Assembly (NCBI GenBank): GCA_003243275.1 | Contig: QFQR01000002.1 | Coordinates: 434,001-498,000 of the forward strand | Source: Leifsonia xyli | GTDB taxonomy: Bacteria; Actinomycetota; Actinomycetes; Actinomycetales; Microbacteriaceae | Reading direction: 5' to 3' | DNA length: 64,000 bases | Shown: in pieces, positions 25,175 through 33,511 of the stretch | Layout of the letters: the number at the start of each line of letters is the position of its first letter | How positions within the stretch are numbered: position 1 is the first letter of the stretch | Position numbers and translations under genes: made by a program | Notes under the pieces: model-generated | Database searches by the model: none | Told to the model about the DNA's origin: nothing | Seen by the model: only the letters and a program-made list of their open reading frames with translations

Positions 25175-25831
25175 ATGACGGCGACGGATGCGACAGTGGC
25201 GATGCGCCCGGATGCCGTGGTCGCCTCGCTCCGCACCGCGATCCTCGCGGGGACCCTCTCTCCCGGCGCGGCGGTCACCGAAGCGCTCATCTCCGAAACC
25301 TTCGGCGTCGCCCGCCCCACCGCGCGCATCGCGATCGACCGGCTCGTCGCCGACGGCATCCTCGAACGCGAACCGCATCACGCGGCGCGCGTGCGCCGAC
25401 TCGACCGCGACGATCTCGCCGACCTCTTCGCGGCCCGAGCCGCCGTCGAGTCCGCAGCCGTCGAACTGCTCGCCACCACTGCCACGGTGCCGCAGGCCGC
25501 ATCCGCCGCCCACGAGCAGTTGCTCGCACTCGACTCGGACTCCTCCTACTGGGCGATCGATCTCGCCTTCCACCGCGCGCTCGTGCAGGGCGCGCCATCG
25601 ATCCGGCTGCCGCGGCTGCACGACCAGCTGATGGGCGAGATCGAGTTCGCCCTCGCCCAGGTCGACGCCCACCGCCTGCGCTCGACGCGCGAGGTGGCCG
25701 CCGAGCACGGCCGCATCCTCGCCGCGGTCGCCGCGGGCGACACCGCGCTCGCCGAAAGCCTGACCCGTGCCCACATCCTCGCGTCGCGCGACCGCCTGCT
25801 CGCGCACCTCGACTCCGACCCCGGAAGGTGA
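25175..25831 (+). CDS. GntR/FadR-family regulator of lactate oxidation
   Basis: 218 aa. Winged-helix N-terminus (EALISETFGVARPTARIAIDRL) and an all-helical FCD ligand domain with the metal-binding His/Asp pattern (LAFHRALV, EHGRILAAV). It lies 5 bp before the lactate dehydrogenase gene and behind a long palindrome overlapping the start region, so it most likely represses itself and lldD until lactate binds, as LldR does elsewhere. The ligand is inferred. Confidence 0.85.
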   Translation: MTATDATVAMRPDAVVASLRTAILAGTLSPGAAVTEALISETFGVARPTARIAIDRLVADGILEREPHHAARVRRLDRDDLADLFAARAAVESAAVELLATTATVPQAASAAHEQLLALDSDSSYWAIDLAFHRALVQGAPSIRLPRLHDQLMGEIEFALAQVDAHRLRSTREVAAEHGRILAAVAAGDTALAESLTRAHILASRDRLLAHLDSDPGR

Positions 25832-25836
25832 CCCCG

Positions 25837-27075
25837 ATGGTCAAGCGTCAGTTCCCCCGCCCGCGTGAGGTCTTCGGCCTCATGAAGTTCGCCTCGCCCG
25901 AGTTCGACGGCAAGAAGCGGCGACTCTCGAAGGCGCTCACGATCGCCGACCTCCGCGACATCGCGAAGCGGCGAACACCCAAGGCGGCCTTCGACTACAC
26001 GGATGGCGCGGCCGAGGGCGAGCTCTCGCTCGCGCGTGCCCGCCAGGCCTTCGAGGATGTCGAGTTCAGCCCGCGCATCCTCCGGCCGGCGAGCGACGTC
26101 GACACCAGCTCGACGATCCTCGGCGGCCCGTCGGCCTTTCCGCTCGCGATCGCGCCCACCGGGTTCACGCGCCTCATGCAGACCGAAGGCGAGATCGCGG
26201 GAGCGGGTGCGGCGGGTGCGCTCGGCATCCCCTTCACCCTCTCGACCCTCGGCACGACCTCGATCGAAGACGTGAAGGCGGCGAATCCGACGGGACGCAA
26301 CTGGTTCCAGCTCTATGTGATGCGCGACCGCGAGATCTCCTACGGGCTCGTCGAGCGCGCGGCGGCGGCCGGCTTCGACACGCTCCAGTTCACGGTCGAC
26401 ACCCCCGTCGCGGGTGCCCGGCTGCGGGACAAGCGCAACGGCTTCTCGATCCCGCCGCAGCTGACCCTCGGCACGATCGTCAACGCGATCCCGCGGCCGT
26501 GGTGGTGGTTCGACTTCCTCACCACCCCGACCCTCGAGTTCGCCTCGCTCTCGACGACCGGCGGAACGGTCGGCGAGCTGCTGGATGCCGCCATGGACCC
26601 CACGATCTCCTTCGACGACCTCGACGTGATCCGCGGCATGTGGCCGGGCAAGATCGTCGTGAAGGGGGTGCAGAACGTCGAGGATGCGCGGCTGCTGGCC
26701 GACCGCGGCGTCGACGGCATCGTGCTCTCCAACCACGGCGGTCGCCAGCTGGATCGTGCGCCGATCCCCTTCCACCTGCTGCCGGATGTGGTGCGCGAGG
26801 TGGGCGGGGATGTCGAGATCGGCGTCGACACCGGCATCATGAACGGGGCCGACATCGTCGCCTCGGTGGCGCTCGGTGCGAGATTCACGATGATCGGCCG
26901 CGCCTACCTCTACGGGCTGATGGCGGGCGGTCGCGCGGGCGTCGACCGCACCCTCGAGATCCTCACGGGCGAGCTCGTGCGCACCATGAAGCTGCTGGGG
27001 GCCTCCTCGCTCGCCGAGCTCGAACCCGCCCACGTGACGCAGCTCGAACGCCTCGTTCCGCGCGCTCGCGCCTGA
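25837..27075 (+). CDS. lldD: FMN-dependent L-lactate dehydrogenase
   Basis: 412 aa alpha-hydroxy-acid oxidase family. Oxidises L-lactate to pyruvate at the membrane, passing electrons to the quinone pool. FDYTDGAAEGE starts the barrel; APTGFTRLMQ, QLYVMRDRE and TVDTPVAGARLRDKRNG line the FMN site; LSNHGGRQLDRAP carries the catalytic His and Arg. ATG 25837 has GGAAGG upstream. A related mandelate- or glycolate-type substrate is possible, but lactate fits the length, the GntR partner and the adjacent gluconeogenic genes. It would also handle lactate made from rhamnose via lactaldehyde. Confidence 0.88.
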   Translation: MVKRQFPRPREVFGLMKFASPEFDGKKRRLSKALTIADLRDIAKRRTPKAAFDYTDGAAEGELSLARARQAFEDVEFSPRILRPASDVDTSSTILGGPSAFPLAIAPTGFTRLMQTEGEIAGAGAAGALGIPFTLSTLGTTSIEDVKAANPTGRNWFQLYVMRDREISYGLVERAAAAGFDTLQFTVDTPVAGARLRDKRNGFSIPPQLTLGTIVNAIPRPWWWFDFLTTPTLEFASLSTTGGTVGELLDAAMDPTISFDDLDVIRGMWPGKIVVKGVQNVEDARLLADRGVDGIVLSNHGGRQLDRAPIPFHLLPDVVREVGGDVEIGVDTGIMNGADIVASVALGARFTMIGRAYLYGLMAGGRAGVDRTLEILTGELVRTMKLLGASSLAELEPAHVTQLERLVPRARA

Positions 27076-27132
27076 CGCCGCTCGCGCCGAGCGGGCGGGG
27101 CCGGGGCTCGGTGCCGGGGCTCGGCTCGGGGT

Positions 27133-27567
27133 TCAGCGGGTCGCCGCGATGACGCGGTGCAGGGCCTTGCGCAGCGCGTCGAGCTCGTCGAGGCTCATCC
27201 CGAGTCGTTCGACGATGCGTGGCGGGATGGTCTCGGCCTGCGCGCGCAGGGCGGCTCCCGCATCCGTCGTGGTGATCTCGAGCATCCGTTCGTCGCTCAC
27301 GCTGCGTCGGCGGGTGAGGTAGCCGAGTGATTCGAGACGCTTGAGCAGGGGCGAGAGCGTCGCGGGGTCGAGCTGCAGCTCCTCGCCGAGCTCGCGTACC
27401 GAGCGGGGGCTCTTCTCCCAGAGGGCGAGCATCACGAGGTACTGCGGATGCGTGAGTCCGAGCGGTTCGAGCAGCGGTCGGTAGACCGCGTTGACGCTGC
27501 GCGAGGCGACCGCGAGCGCGAAGCACACCTGGTTCTCGAGGGCGAGCAGATCGGGGGCGTCGGCCAT
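27133..27567 (-). CDS. MarR-family regulator, OhrR-like
   Basis: 144 aa from ATG 27567 (an earlier ATG at 27576 is possible). ENQVCFALAVASR places a single Cys at residue 15, the position of the peroxide-sensing Cys in OhrR, and YRPLLEPLGLTHPQYLVMLALWE is typical OhrR. The winged helix follows (LQLDPATLSPLLKRLE). OhrR normally represses ohr, the organic hydroperoxide reductase, but no ohr is adjacent; the divergent neighbour is a small cysteine protein. The operator in between suggests joint control. Confidence 0.85.
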   Translation of the reverse strand: MADAPDLLALENQVCFALAVASRSVNAVYRPLLEPLGLTHPQYLVMLALWEKSPRSVRELGEELQLDPATLSPLLKRLESLGYLTRRRSVSDERMLEITTTDAGAALRAQAETIPPRIVERLGMSLDELDALRKALHRVIAATR

Positions 27568-27588
27568 GGTCACCATCGTACGCAATTA

Positions 27589-27602
27589 GTTAGTACACTA
27601 AC
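27589..27602. promoter_or_regulatory. MarR/OhrR operator
   Basis: GTTAGT-AC-ACTAAC in the AT-rich divergent gap, 22 bp from the regulator start and 5 bp from the start of the divergent small gene. The position would block both promoters. Confidence 0.7.
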
Positions 27603-27606
27603 GATC

Positions 27607-27870
27607 ATGGCGCGAACGAATGAGGGCGGAACCGGCGGATTCAGCCGGGGCAACGACTTCAGCGGCGGCCGGGGATTCTTCAACCGGCTGAACCGGCGCC
27701 TCTTCCCCTGGCTCGGGCCGCCGCCGCTCGGACCGTACGACCAGCCCGCGGCCGTCCCAGCGGCCGAGCGCGGTTGCCCCCTGTGCGGCGCGCCGATGTC
27801 GGAGCACAGCAAGGGGATGAGCGACGGTCGCACCATCCTGCGGTGCCCCGCGGAGGCCGCGCGGGGCTGA
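27607..27870 (+). CDS. small hypothetical protein with zinc-ribbon-like cysteines
   Basis: 87 aa. The Gly/Arg/Asn-rich N-terminus and the basic segment FNRLNRRLFPWLGPPPLGPYD are followed by CPLCGAPM and, about 20 residues on, a third Cys (LRCPA) with a His between, compatible with a zinc knuckle. No Shine-Dalgarno is visible and the operator ends 4 bp before ATG, pointing to a leaderless mRNA under OhrR-type control. Family not recognised. Confidence 0.65.
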   Translation: MARTNEGGTGGFSRGNDFSGGRGFFNRLNRRLFPWLGPPPLGPYDQPAAVPAAERGCPLCGAPMSEHSKGMSDGRTILRCPAEAARG

Positions 27871-27882
27871 GATCCTGGTTGG

Positions 27883-27901
27883 TAAGGTAAGCCTTACTTC
27901 C
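27883..27901. promoter_or_regulatory. DtxR/IdeR iron box
   Basis: TAAGGTAAGCCTTACTTCC matches the 19-bp actinobacterial iron-box consensus (TWAGGTWAGSCTWACCTWA) at 16 positions. It lies 19 bp upstream of the siderophore-interacting protein gene, predicting repression by iron-loaded DtxR. Confidence 0.85.
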
Positions 27902-27920
27902 TCTCGACGACAGGACCCGC

Positions 27921-28721
27921 ATGAGCTTCCGCGATGCCCGCAAGTACGACGCGCACGCCCTGCTGGAGGTGGTGCGCACCGAGCAGCTGAGCCCCCACAT
28001 GGTGCGCGTCACCGTGGCGGGCGATGACCTCGCCACCTTCCCCGACCACGGCTTCGACCAGTGGTTCCGGCTGTTCCTGCCGCGCCCTGCGCACGACGAC
28101 GCGCTCGGGCGCCTGCCGAAGAAGGTCGATGTGCTCGGCACCCTGGCCTTCATGCGGATGCCGGCCGGCGCCCGCCCCGTCATGCGCTGCTACACCGTGC
28201 GGGAGCTGCGCCGCGAGCAGCGGGAGCTCGATATCGACTTCGTGGTGCACGGGGATGCGGGGGTCGCGGCACCGTGGGCGCGCGCGGCGCAGCCAGGCGA
28301 GCGGCTCGCGATCATCGATCAGGGTCCCGGCTACGACCTGCGCGAGGGCATCGAGCACCACCTGCTCGTGGCCGACGACACGGGTCTGCCTGCCGTGCTC
28401 GGCATCCTGCGCTCGCTGCCCCGGCACCATCGGGGCGCGGCATGGGTCGAGATCCCGGATGCCGCCGACGCCCAGCCGCACGAGGCGCCCGAGGGCGTCG
28501 AGGTGCGCTGGATCGTGCGCGAGCCGGGGACGAAGCCCGGTTCGACCGTGCTCGCCGCGGTGCAGGCGGAGCCCGTGCCGAGCGAGCCGTTCACCGCCTA
28601 CCTCGTGGGCGAGCAGGCACTGCCCACGGCGCTACGGCGCTGGCTCGTCGCCGAGCACCGCGTGCCCAAGGACCGCATCGCCTTCGTCGGGTACTGGCGG
28701 GAGGGCAAGGCCTACATGTGA
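27921..28721 (+). CDS. siderophore-interacting protein (FAD ferric-siderophore reductase)
   Basis: 266 aa, ViuB/SIP family. It reduces the iron in imported siderophores using NAD(P)H and FAD in the cytoplasm. VRVTVAGDDL and MRCYTVRE (FAD-binding RxYT) form the flavin domain; HHLLVADDTGLPAVLGIL starts the nucleotide domain, and the GYWREGK C-terminus is typical. An iron box precedes it. No uptake genes are adjacent, so it stands alone in the iron regulon here. Confidence 0.9.
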   Translation: MSFRDARKYDAHALLEVVRTEQLSPHMVRVTVAGDDLATFPDHGFDQWFRLFLPRPAHDDALGRLPKKVDVLGTLAFMRMPAGARPVMRCYTVRELRREQRELDIDFVVHGDAGVAAPWARAAQPGERLAIIDQGPGYDLREGIEHHLLVADDTGLPAVLGILRSLPRHHRGAAWVEIPDAADAQPHEAPEGVEVRWIVREPGTKPGSTVLAAVQAEPVPSEPFTAYLVGEQALPTALRRWLVAEHRVPKDRIAFVGYWREGKAYM

Positions 28722-28734
28722 CCGCCTGCGCACC

Positions 28735-29316
28735 TCAGCCGAGGAGCGCCGGCTCCCGGGTGGCCGAGTTCGCCGCCAGTTGGCTGCGCACGAGCGGCAG
28801 CGCGCGGGAGAGGGAGGTCTCGATGCGCTCCTCCAACTCATCCGAGTCCACCCGGTAGTCGGTGAAGTCGCGCTCGTTCGCGAAGATGCCGAGCGGCAGA
28901 GTGAGCGACTGGAAGAAGCCGAACAGGGGCCGCATCTGGTGCTCCACGAGCAGCGCGTGCCGATCCGATCCGCCGGTCGCCGTCAGCACCACCGGGGTGT
29001 CGACGAGCGCGTACTGGTCGACGTAGTCGAAGAACAGCTTGAACAGGCCCGAATAGGTGGCCCGATAGGCGGGCGAGCCCACGACGAGCACATCGGCGGT
29101 CTCGACCGCGTCGAGCGCCTCCCGCGCCGCGGCTCCGAGGTTCGCACGGTATCCGCCCGTCGCGAGGGCAGGCAGCACGGTCGCCAGCTCGATGATCTCG
29201 GCCCGTCCGCCGAGCTTGCCTGCGAACGCCTCGGACACCCGGCGCACGAGGGCGGTCGTGCGCGACGGGTCGGTCGGACTCCCGCTCACCCCGACCACGC
29301 GGATGGTGTCGCTCAT
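28735..29316 (-). CDS. NAD(P)H-dependent FMN reductase (MsuE-like)
   Basis: 193 aa flavodoxin-like fold. VVGVSGSPTDPSRTTAL binds the FMN phosphate and GSPAYRATYSGLFKLFFDYVD is the conserved flavin-contact segment of the SsuE/MsuE group. These enzymes supply reduced FMN to two-component monooxygenases such as alkanesulfonate monooxygenase, but none is nearby. Convergent with the siderophore-interacting gene, 13 bp apart. Confidence 0.8.
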   Translation of the reverse strand: MSDTIRVVGVSGSPTDPSRTTALVRRVSEAFAGKLGGRAEIIELATVLPALATGGYRANLGAAAREALDAVETADVLVVGSPAYRATYSGLFKLFFDYVDQYALVDTPVVLTATGGSDRHALLVEHQMRPLFGFFQSLTLPLGIFANERDFTDYRVDSDELEERIETSLSRALPLVRSQLAANSATREPALLG

Positions 29317-29504
29317 GCGCTGCTCCTCCCTCCGCGAACGATCCGCGGCGGCGTCCCGATCCTGTCACCGACGGGGCGGCGCCCGCGCAATACGTCCCGA
29401 GGTTGCCTTTCGTGACGCCGTGTTGCGCGGCGCGCGCGGTTCGGATCGGATGCCAGGCGCGCGCCCCTGCCGCGGCATCGCGGGTGCGGTGCACAATGGG
29501 CGCC

Positions 29505-29876
29505 ATGGACATCCCCGCGCTCGCACCCTCGGTGGCCGTGCCGTTCCGCGTCACGGTCGGCGCCACGCTCGTGACCGCCTTCGCGGGGCTCGGGCTCGCG
29601 ATCTACGACCTCGTCGCATCCGGATGGAGCGAGAGCTTCCTCTACGCGACGGGGCGCAGCCTGGTCTTCCTGTTCATCGCGATCGCCGTCTCGATCGCCC
29701 GCTGGCCGGCCGGTGCCGTGCTCGCCGCCGGCGCGATCGCGCTGGTCAACGTGCTCGACACCGTCGTCGGCGTGATCCGCGGCGACGCACTGTTCATCGT
29801 CGCGCCGATCGTGCTCGCCCTCGTGAGCGGTGCCGCGGCACTCTGGCTCAACGCGGCGATCCGTCGCTCCCGCTGA
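29505..29876 (+). CDS. hypothetical four-TM membrane protein
   Basis: 123 aa from ATG 29505 (in-frame ATG 29496 also possible). Four hydrophobic helices with short loops: ATLVTAFAGLGLAIYDLV, SLVFLFIAIAVSIA, AVLAAGAIALVNVLDTVVG and ALFIVAPIVLALVSGAAALWL. It resembles small DUF-type integral proteins of actinobacteria; no function can be given. A stem-loop follows the stop. Confidence 0.6.
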   Translation: MDIPALAPSVAVPFRVTVGATLVTAFAGLGLAIYDLVASGWSESFLYATGRSLVFLFIAIAVSIARWPAGAVLAAGAIALVNVLDTVVGVIRGDALFIVAPIVLALVSGAAALWLNAAIRRSR

Positions 29877-29889
29877 GCTCGGAGGCGCC

Positions 29890-29916
29890 GCCTGAGACGT
29901 CGGAGGAGTCTCAGGC
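29890..29916 (+). terminator. stem-loop downstream of the small membrane-protein gene
   Basis: GCCTGAGAC (29890-29898), a 9-nt loop, then GTCTCAGGC (29908-29916). A 9-bp stem 13 bp after the stop codon, without a T-tract. Confidence 0.5.
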
Positions 29917-30016
29917 CCGTCACGCGGTAGGCCGCGCCGGACGCCGTGTCAACCCCGTGTCGCGCCCGCCGCATCCGGGGTGGGATGGCAGCACGAGACG
30001 TGAGAAGGAGGACGAC

Positions 30017-30217
30017 ATGGGGTTCATGGACGACGCGAAGGATGCGGCCGAAGCCACCGGCAAGAAGGTCGGGGAGTGGGTCGACGACACCAAGGAGCGC
30101 ATCGGCGACAAGGTCGACGAGGTGAAGGCCGACGCCGAGGTCACACGTGCCGAGGCCGAGCGCGACAGCGTGCACGCGAAGAACGAGTACAAGGAGAAGT
30201 TGCGGGACGAGCACTGA
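30017..30217 (+). CDS. small hydrophilic helical protein
   Basis: 66 aa, very rich in Lys, Asp, Glu and Ala in an amphipathic pattern (DDAKDAAEATGKKVGEW; DKVDEVKADAEV). It resembles CsbD/YtxH-like stress proteins in composition but lacks a clear family motif. AAGGAGG lies 5 nt before ATG 30017, indicating strong translation. Its size and charge suggest a general-stress or desiccation-type protein; this is an inference. Confidence 0.65.
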   Translation: MGFMDDAKDAAEATGKKVGEWVDDTKERIGDKVDEVKADAEVTRAEAERDSVHAKNEYKEKLRDEH

Positions 30218-30260
30218 CGCGAACTCCCACGCCACCCCGTGTCCCGGCTAGCCTCGGGGC

Positions 30261-31043
30261 ATGGGGTGGAATCCGTTCCGGCGCGCACCGCTGCTGCATG
30301 TCGCCCAGGATGTCGGCGACGGCCCGGTGGTGGTGTTCATCCACGGCATCGCCTCCTCGTCGCTCACCTGGACCTACGTCGTGCCGCTGCTGCAGGATCG
30401 CTATCGCACCATCTGCATCGATCTGCTCGGCTTCGGCGGCTCGCCCATGCCCGAGGACTCCGAATACACGCTCAAGGATCACGTGGATGCGGTGGCCCGC
30501 ACGATCGACTCCTTGAAGCTGCGCGAGCCGTTCGTGCTCGTCGGGCACTCGATGGGCGCGCTCATCGCGCCGCGCTACGCCGCCCGCAACCCGAAGCGGG
30601 TGCGTCGGCTCGTGCTCGTCAGCCCGCCCATCTACGTCAACCCCTCGGCGCTCTCGGACGATCGCGACCGCGTCGTGCAGGACTTCTACCTCAAGGCCTA
30701 CCGCTACATCCGGGAGAACCGCGAGTTCACGCTGCGCAACGGCGGGATCGTCGGGCGGATGCTCGAGATCCCGAAGGTCATGGACATCAACGAGCGCACC
30801 TGGGTGCCGTTCGTGAAGTCGCTCGAGCACACCATCGAGTCGCAGACCACCATCAGCGACCTCGCGGCGCTGCGCATCCCCGTCGAGATCGTCTACGGCA
30901 CCCTCGACGAGTTCGCCTCGCCTGGCGGCATCCGGATCGCGGAGCGCATCCGCGGGGTCAACGTCACCCGGGTGCGCAGCGCCGACCACCTGATCAACAA
31001 GCGCCTGGCGAAGGCGGTGGCCGCCGCCATCGACCCCGCCTAG
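30261..31043 (+). CDS. alpha/beta hydrolase
   Basis: 260 aa. FIHGIASSSLTW is the oxyanion-hole loop, LVGHSMGALIAPRYA the nucleophile elbow (Ser), a YGTLDEFASP loop carries the acid and SADHL the catalytic His. A classic cytoplasmic serine hydrolase; the substrate cannot be told. It lies 9 bp before an aldo/keto reductase gene, possibly in the same transcript. Confidence 0.8.
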   Translation: MGWNPFRRAPLLHVAQDVGDGPVVVFIHGIASSSLTWTYVVPLLQDRYRTICIDLLGFGGSPMPEDSEYTLKDHVDAVARTIDSLKLREPFVLVGHSMGALIAPRYAARNPKRVRRLVLVSPPIYVNPSALSDDRDRVVQDFYLKAYRYIRENREFTLRNGGIVGRMLEIPKVMDINERTWVPFVKSLEHTIESQTTISDLAALRIPVEIVYGTLDEFASPGGIRIAERIRGVNVTRVRSADHLINKRLAKAVAAAIDPA

Positions 31044-31052
31044 GCTCGAGCC

Positions 31053-32039
31053 ATGCAGCAGCGCACCCTCGGCCGCACCGGCCGCGACGTCTCCGTGATC
31101 GGGCTCGGCACCTGGCAGCTCGGTGCCGACTGGGGCCAGGTGAGCGAGGCCGACGCGCGGGCCGTGCTCGACGCGAGTTTCGCATCCGGGGTCACCTTCT
31201 TCGACACCGCCGACGTCTACGGAGACGGACGCAGCGAGGCGTTCATCGGCTCCTGGTTGCGCGCGAACCCGGATGCGCAGGTCACCGTCGCCACGAAGAT
31301 GGGCCGCCGCCTCGCCCAGACTCCCGAGAACTACACGCTCGCGAACTTCCGCGGCTGGACCGACCGCAGCCGCGAGAAGCTCGGCGTCGACACCCTCGAC
31401 CTCGTGCAGTTGCACTGCCCGCCGACGCCCGTCTACTCATCCGACGCCGTGTTCGATGCGCTCGATCTGCTGGTCGAGGAGGGCGTGATGAGGAGCTACG
31501 GCGTGAGTGTCGAGACCGCGGATGAGGCGCTCACCGCGATCGCGCGGCCGGGGGTCGCGAGCGTGCAGCTCATCCTCAACGCGTTCCGCCTGAAGCCGCT
31601 GGATGCGGTGCTGCCTGCGGCGCGGGAGGCGGGGGTCGGCATCATCGCGCGGGTCCCGCTCGCGAGCGGGCTGCTCTCGGGCCGCTACAGCATCGAGACG
31701 AGCTTCGCCGCGGACGACCACCGCAGCTTCAACCGGAACGGGGAGGCCTTCGATCAGGGCGAGACCTTCTCGGGCGTCGACTACGCCGACGGGGTGGAGG
31801 CGGCGCGCGAGTTCGCGGCGCTCGCGGCGGATGCCGGGCTCACCCCGGCGATGGCCGCGCTCGCCTGGGTGGCGCAGCTGCCGGGCGTCTCGACGGTGAT
31901 CCCGGGCGCGCGCAACGTCGCGCAGGCGGAGTCGAACGCCGCCGCGGGCGCGGTGCCGTCCCTGCCGGAGGGGTTCACGGCATCCGTGCGCGAGCTCTAC
32001 GACCGCCACTTCCGCGCCGCCATCCACCCCCGCTGGTAG
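31053..32039 (+). CDS. aldo/keto reductase
   Basis: 328 aa NADPH-dependent reductase. DTADVYGDGRSE carries the catalytic Asp and Tyr, TKMGRR the Lys and QLHCPP the His; PGARNVAQAESNAAA binds the cofactor phosphate. It belongs to the AKR11/AKR12-like group (YajO/general oxidoreductase type). Cotranscription with the hydrolase is likely. A palindrome of the GAGGCGTCA family follows the stop by 3 bp. Confidence 0.85.
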   Translation: MQQRTLGRTGRDVSVIGLGTWQLGADWGQVSEADARAVLDASFASGVTFFDTADVYGDGRSEAFIGSWLRANPDAQVTVATKMGRRLAQTPENYTLANFRGWTDRSREKLGVDTLDLVQLHCPPTPVYSSDAVFDALDLLVEEGVMRSYGVSVETADEALTAIARPGVASVQLILNAFRLKPLDAVLPAAREAGVGIIARVPLASGLLSGRYSIETSFAADDHRSFNRNGEAFDQGETFSGVDYADGVEAAREFAALAADAGLTPAMAALAWVAQLPGVSTVIPGARNVAQAESNAAAGAVPSLPEGFTASVRELYDRHFRAAIHPRW

Positions 32040-32042
32040 CCC

Positions 32043-32098
32043 GAGGCGTCACTTTGTGTCGCCTGAGGCGCTCACCAGGCGACACAAAGTGACGCCTC
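32043..32098. repeat. long palindrome, GAGGCGTCA family, copy C
   Basis: Perfect 23-bp arms (32043-32065 and 32076-32098) with a 10-nt spacer, between the ends of the convergent aldo/keto reductase and MFS genes. Same sequence type as copy A. Confidence 0.92.
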
Positions 32099-32164
32099 AG
32101 TTGGCAGGGCCCCACTTGAGGGGGATGAGGGGTTGAGGGATGAGGGCGCGGGGGGCTGCGGTGC

Positions 32165-33379
32165 TCAGCTCGGGGTGAGCGGAACCGGCTCGGTGTCGGG
32201 GAGCGGCGCGGCATCCCTGCCCCGGAGGTCGGGGTGCGCCCGGCGGAACACCACAGGCACCAGGAAGCCGAGCAGCGCGAGCACCGCCGCCGCCACGAAG
32301 CCGCCGTCTGGTCCGTATCCGTCGATCAGGAAGCCGGCGATCGCGGAGCCCAGGGCCGCGCCGATGAGCTGGCCCGTGCCCACCCAGCCGTAGGCCTCCG
32401 CGGTGTCGGAGAACTTCACGCTCGCCGACACGATCGAGAACATCACGGCGAGGGCAGGGGCGATGCCGAGCCCGGCGATCACGAGGGTCGCCGAGATCGA
32501 CCAGAACTCGAACGCGAACACCGCCAGCAGCGAGCCGATGAAGACGATGAACATCCGGCGCGCGAGCGCCCACGGGCCGATCGGGATGTGCCCGAAGGAG
32601 AGTCCGCCGACGAGCGACGCGACGGCCCAGATGCCGAGCACGATGCCGGCATCCGCTCCCCCCTCGCCGAAGGTCGCCACGACCCCGGCCTCGATCGCGG
32701 CGCAGGAGCCGACGAGCAGGAATCCGACGACCGTCGACAGCAGCACGGCGGGCCGCTTGAGCACGACCCCGAATCTGCGCTTGGACCGGGGGATGCGCAC
32801 CCGGCCGAGCTCGGGGGAGGAGATGAACCAGGCGCCGCCCGCCACGAGGAAGAACACCGAGAGGAAGATGCCGAGCACGCTCGAGACCTGGATCGAGACG
32901 AAGGTCACCACGACGGGCCCGGCGATCCAGATGATCTCCTGGGCGGAGGCGTCGAGCGAGAACAGCGGCGTCAGCTGTCGCGAGTTGACCATCTTGGGGT
33001 AGATGGTGCGCACCGCGGGTTGCACGGGCGGGTAGCTGAGCCCGGCGATGAGCCCGGCGATCATGAAGCCCCAGAGCGGCATGTCGGCGAGGGCGACGAC
33101 AGAGAGCGCGACGGCGCAGACCGCGGTCGTGAGGATGAGCACGGGCCGCATCCCCCAGCGGCCCATCCAGCGGCTCGTGACGGGGCCGGAGACCGCCTGG
33201 CCCACCGAGGTCGCGCCGAGCACGAGGCCCGCGGCGCCGTAGCTGTGGAAGAGCTGCTCGATGTGGATGAGGAAGCCGAGCGACAGCATCCCGCCGGGGA
33301 AGCGCGCGAGCAGTTGCGCGCTGATGATGCGCGCCACCCCCCGGGTGCGCAACAGGTCGAGATAGGCGTTCACAGCCAT
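32165..33379 (-). CDS. MFS transporter
   Basis: 404 aa with about twelve hydrophobic segments. After helix 2, SRWMGRWGMRPVLI matches the MFS loop 2-3 signature (GxxxDRxGxR-like). The central charged loop contains PRSKRRFGVVLKRP, and the tail is hydrophilic and acidic. General drug or metabolite efflux is likeliest, but no substrate can be assigned. It stands alone and is divergent from the ribonucleotide reductase operon. Confidence 0.8.
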   Translation of the reverse strand: MAVNAYLDLLRTRGVARIISAQLLARFPGGMLSLGFLIHIEQLFHSYGAAGLVLGATSVGQAVSGPVTSRWMGRWGMRPVLILTTAVCAVALSVVALADMPLWGFMIAGLIAGLSYPPVQPAVRTIYPKMVNSRQLTPLFSLDASAQEIIWIAGPVVVTFVSIQVSSVLGIFLSVFFLVAGGAWFISSPELGRVRIPRSKRRFGVVLKRPAVLLSTVVGFLLVGSCAAIEAGVVATFGEGGADAGIVLGIWAVASLVGGLSFGHIPIGPWALARRMFIVFIGSLLAVFAFEFWSISATLVIAGLGIAPALAVMFSIVSASVKFSDTAEAYGWVGTGQLIGAALGSAIAGFLIDGYGPDGGFVAAAVLALLGFLVPVVFRRAHPDLRGRDAAPLPDTEPVPLTPS

Positions 33380-33486
33380 CCGAGCCTACCGCCCGGCGGG
33401 CGCTGCGAGGGTGGGCCGGACGGCGCACGCGCCGGGTGTCGGAGGCGCTGCCTAGGGTGTGGAAAGTGTGAATAACACGGGTGAAG

Positions 33487-33506
33487 TTATGCACATCTGT
33501 GGATGA
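33487..33506. promoter_or_regulatory. pair of DnaA-box-like sites
   Basis: TTATGCACA (33487-33495) and, inverted 2 bp later, TGTGGATGA (33498-33506). Each differs by one base from the DnaA box TTATCCACA. DnaA controls nrd transcription in E. coli, so this placement is suggestive. Not an origin: only two sites. Confidence 0.45.
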
Positions 33507-33511
33507 CACGC

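Noticed and set aside
27079..27093. Terminator hairpin CGCTCG-CGC-CGAGCG between lldD and the OhrR-like gene
   Set aside because: Six-bp stem in a region of GC-rich direct repeats without T-tract; too weak to call.
33487..33506. Replication origin suggested by DnaA-like boxes
   Set aside because: Only two imperfect boxes, no AT-rich unwinding region, and no dnaA or dnaN nearby; better read as nrd regulation.
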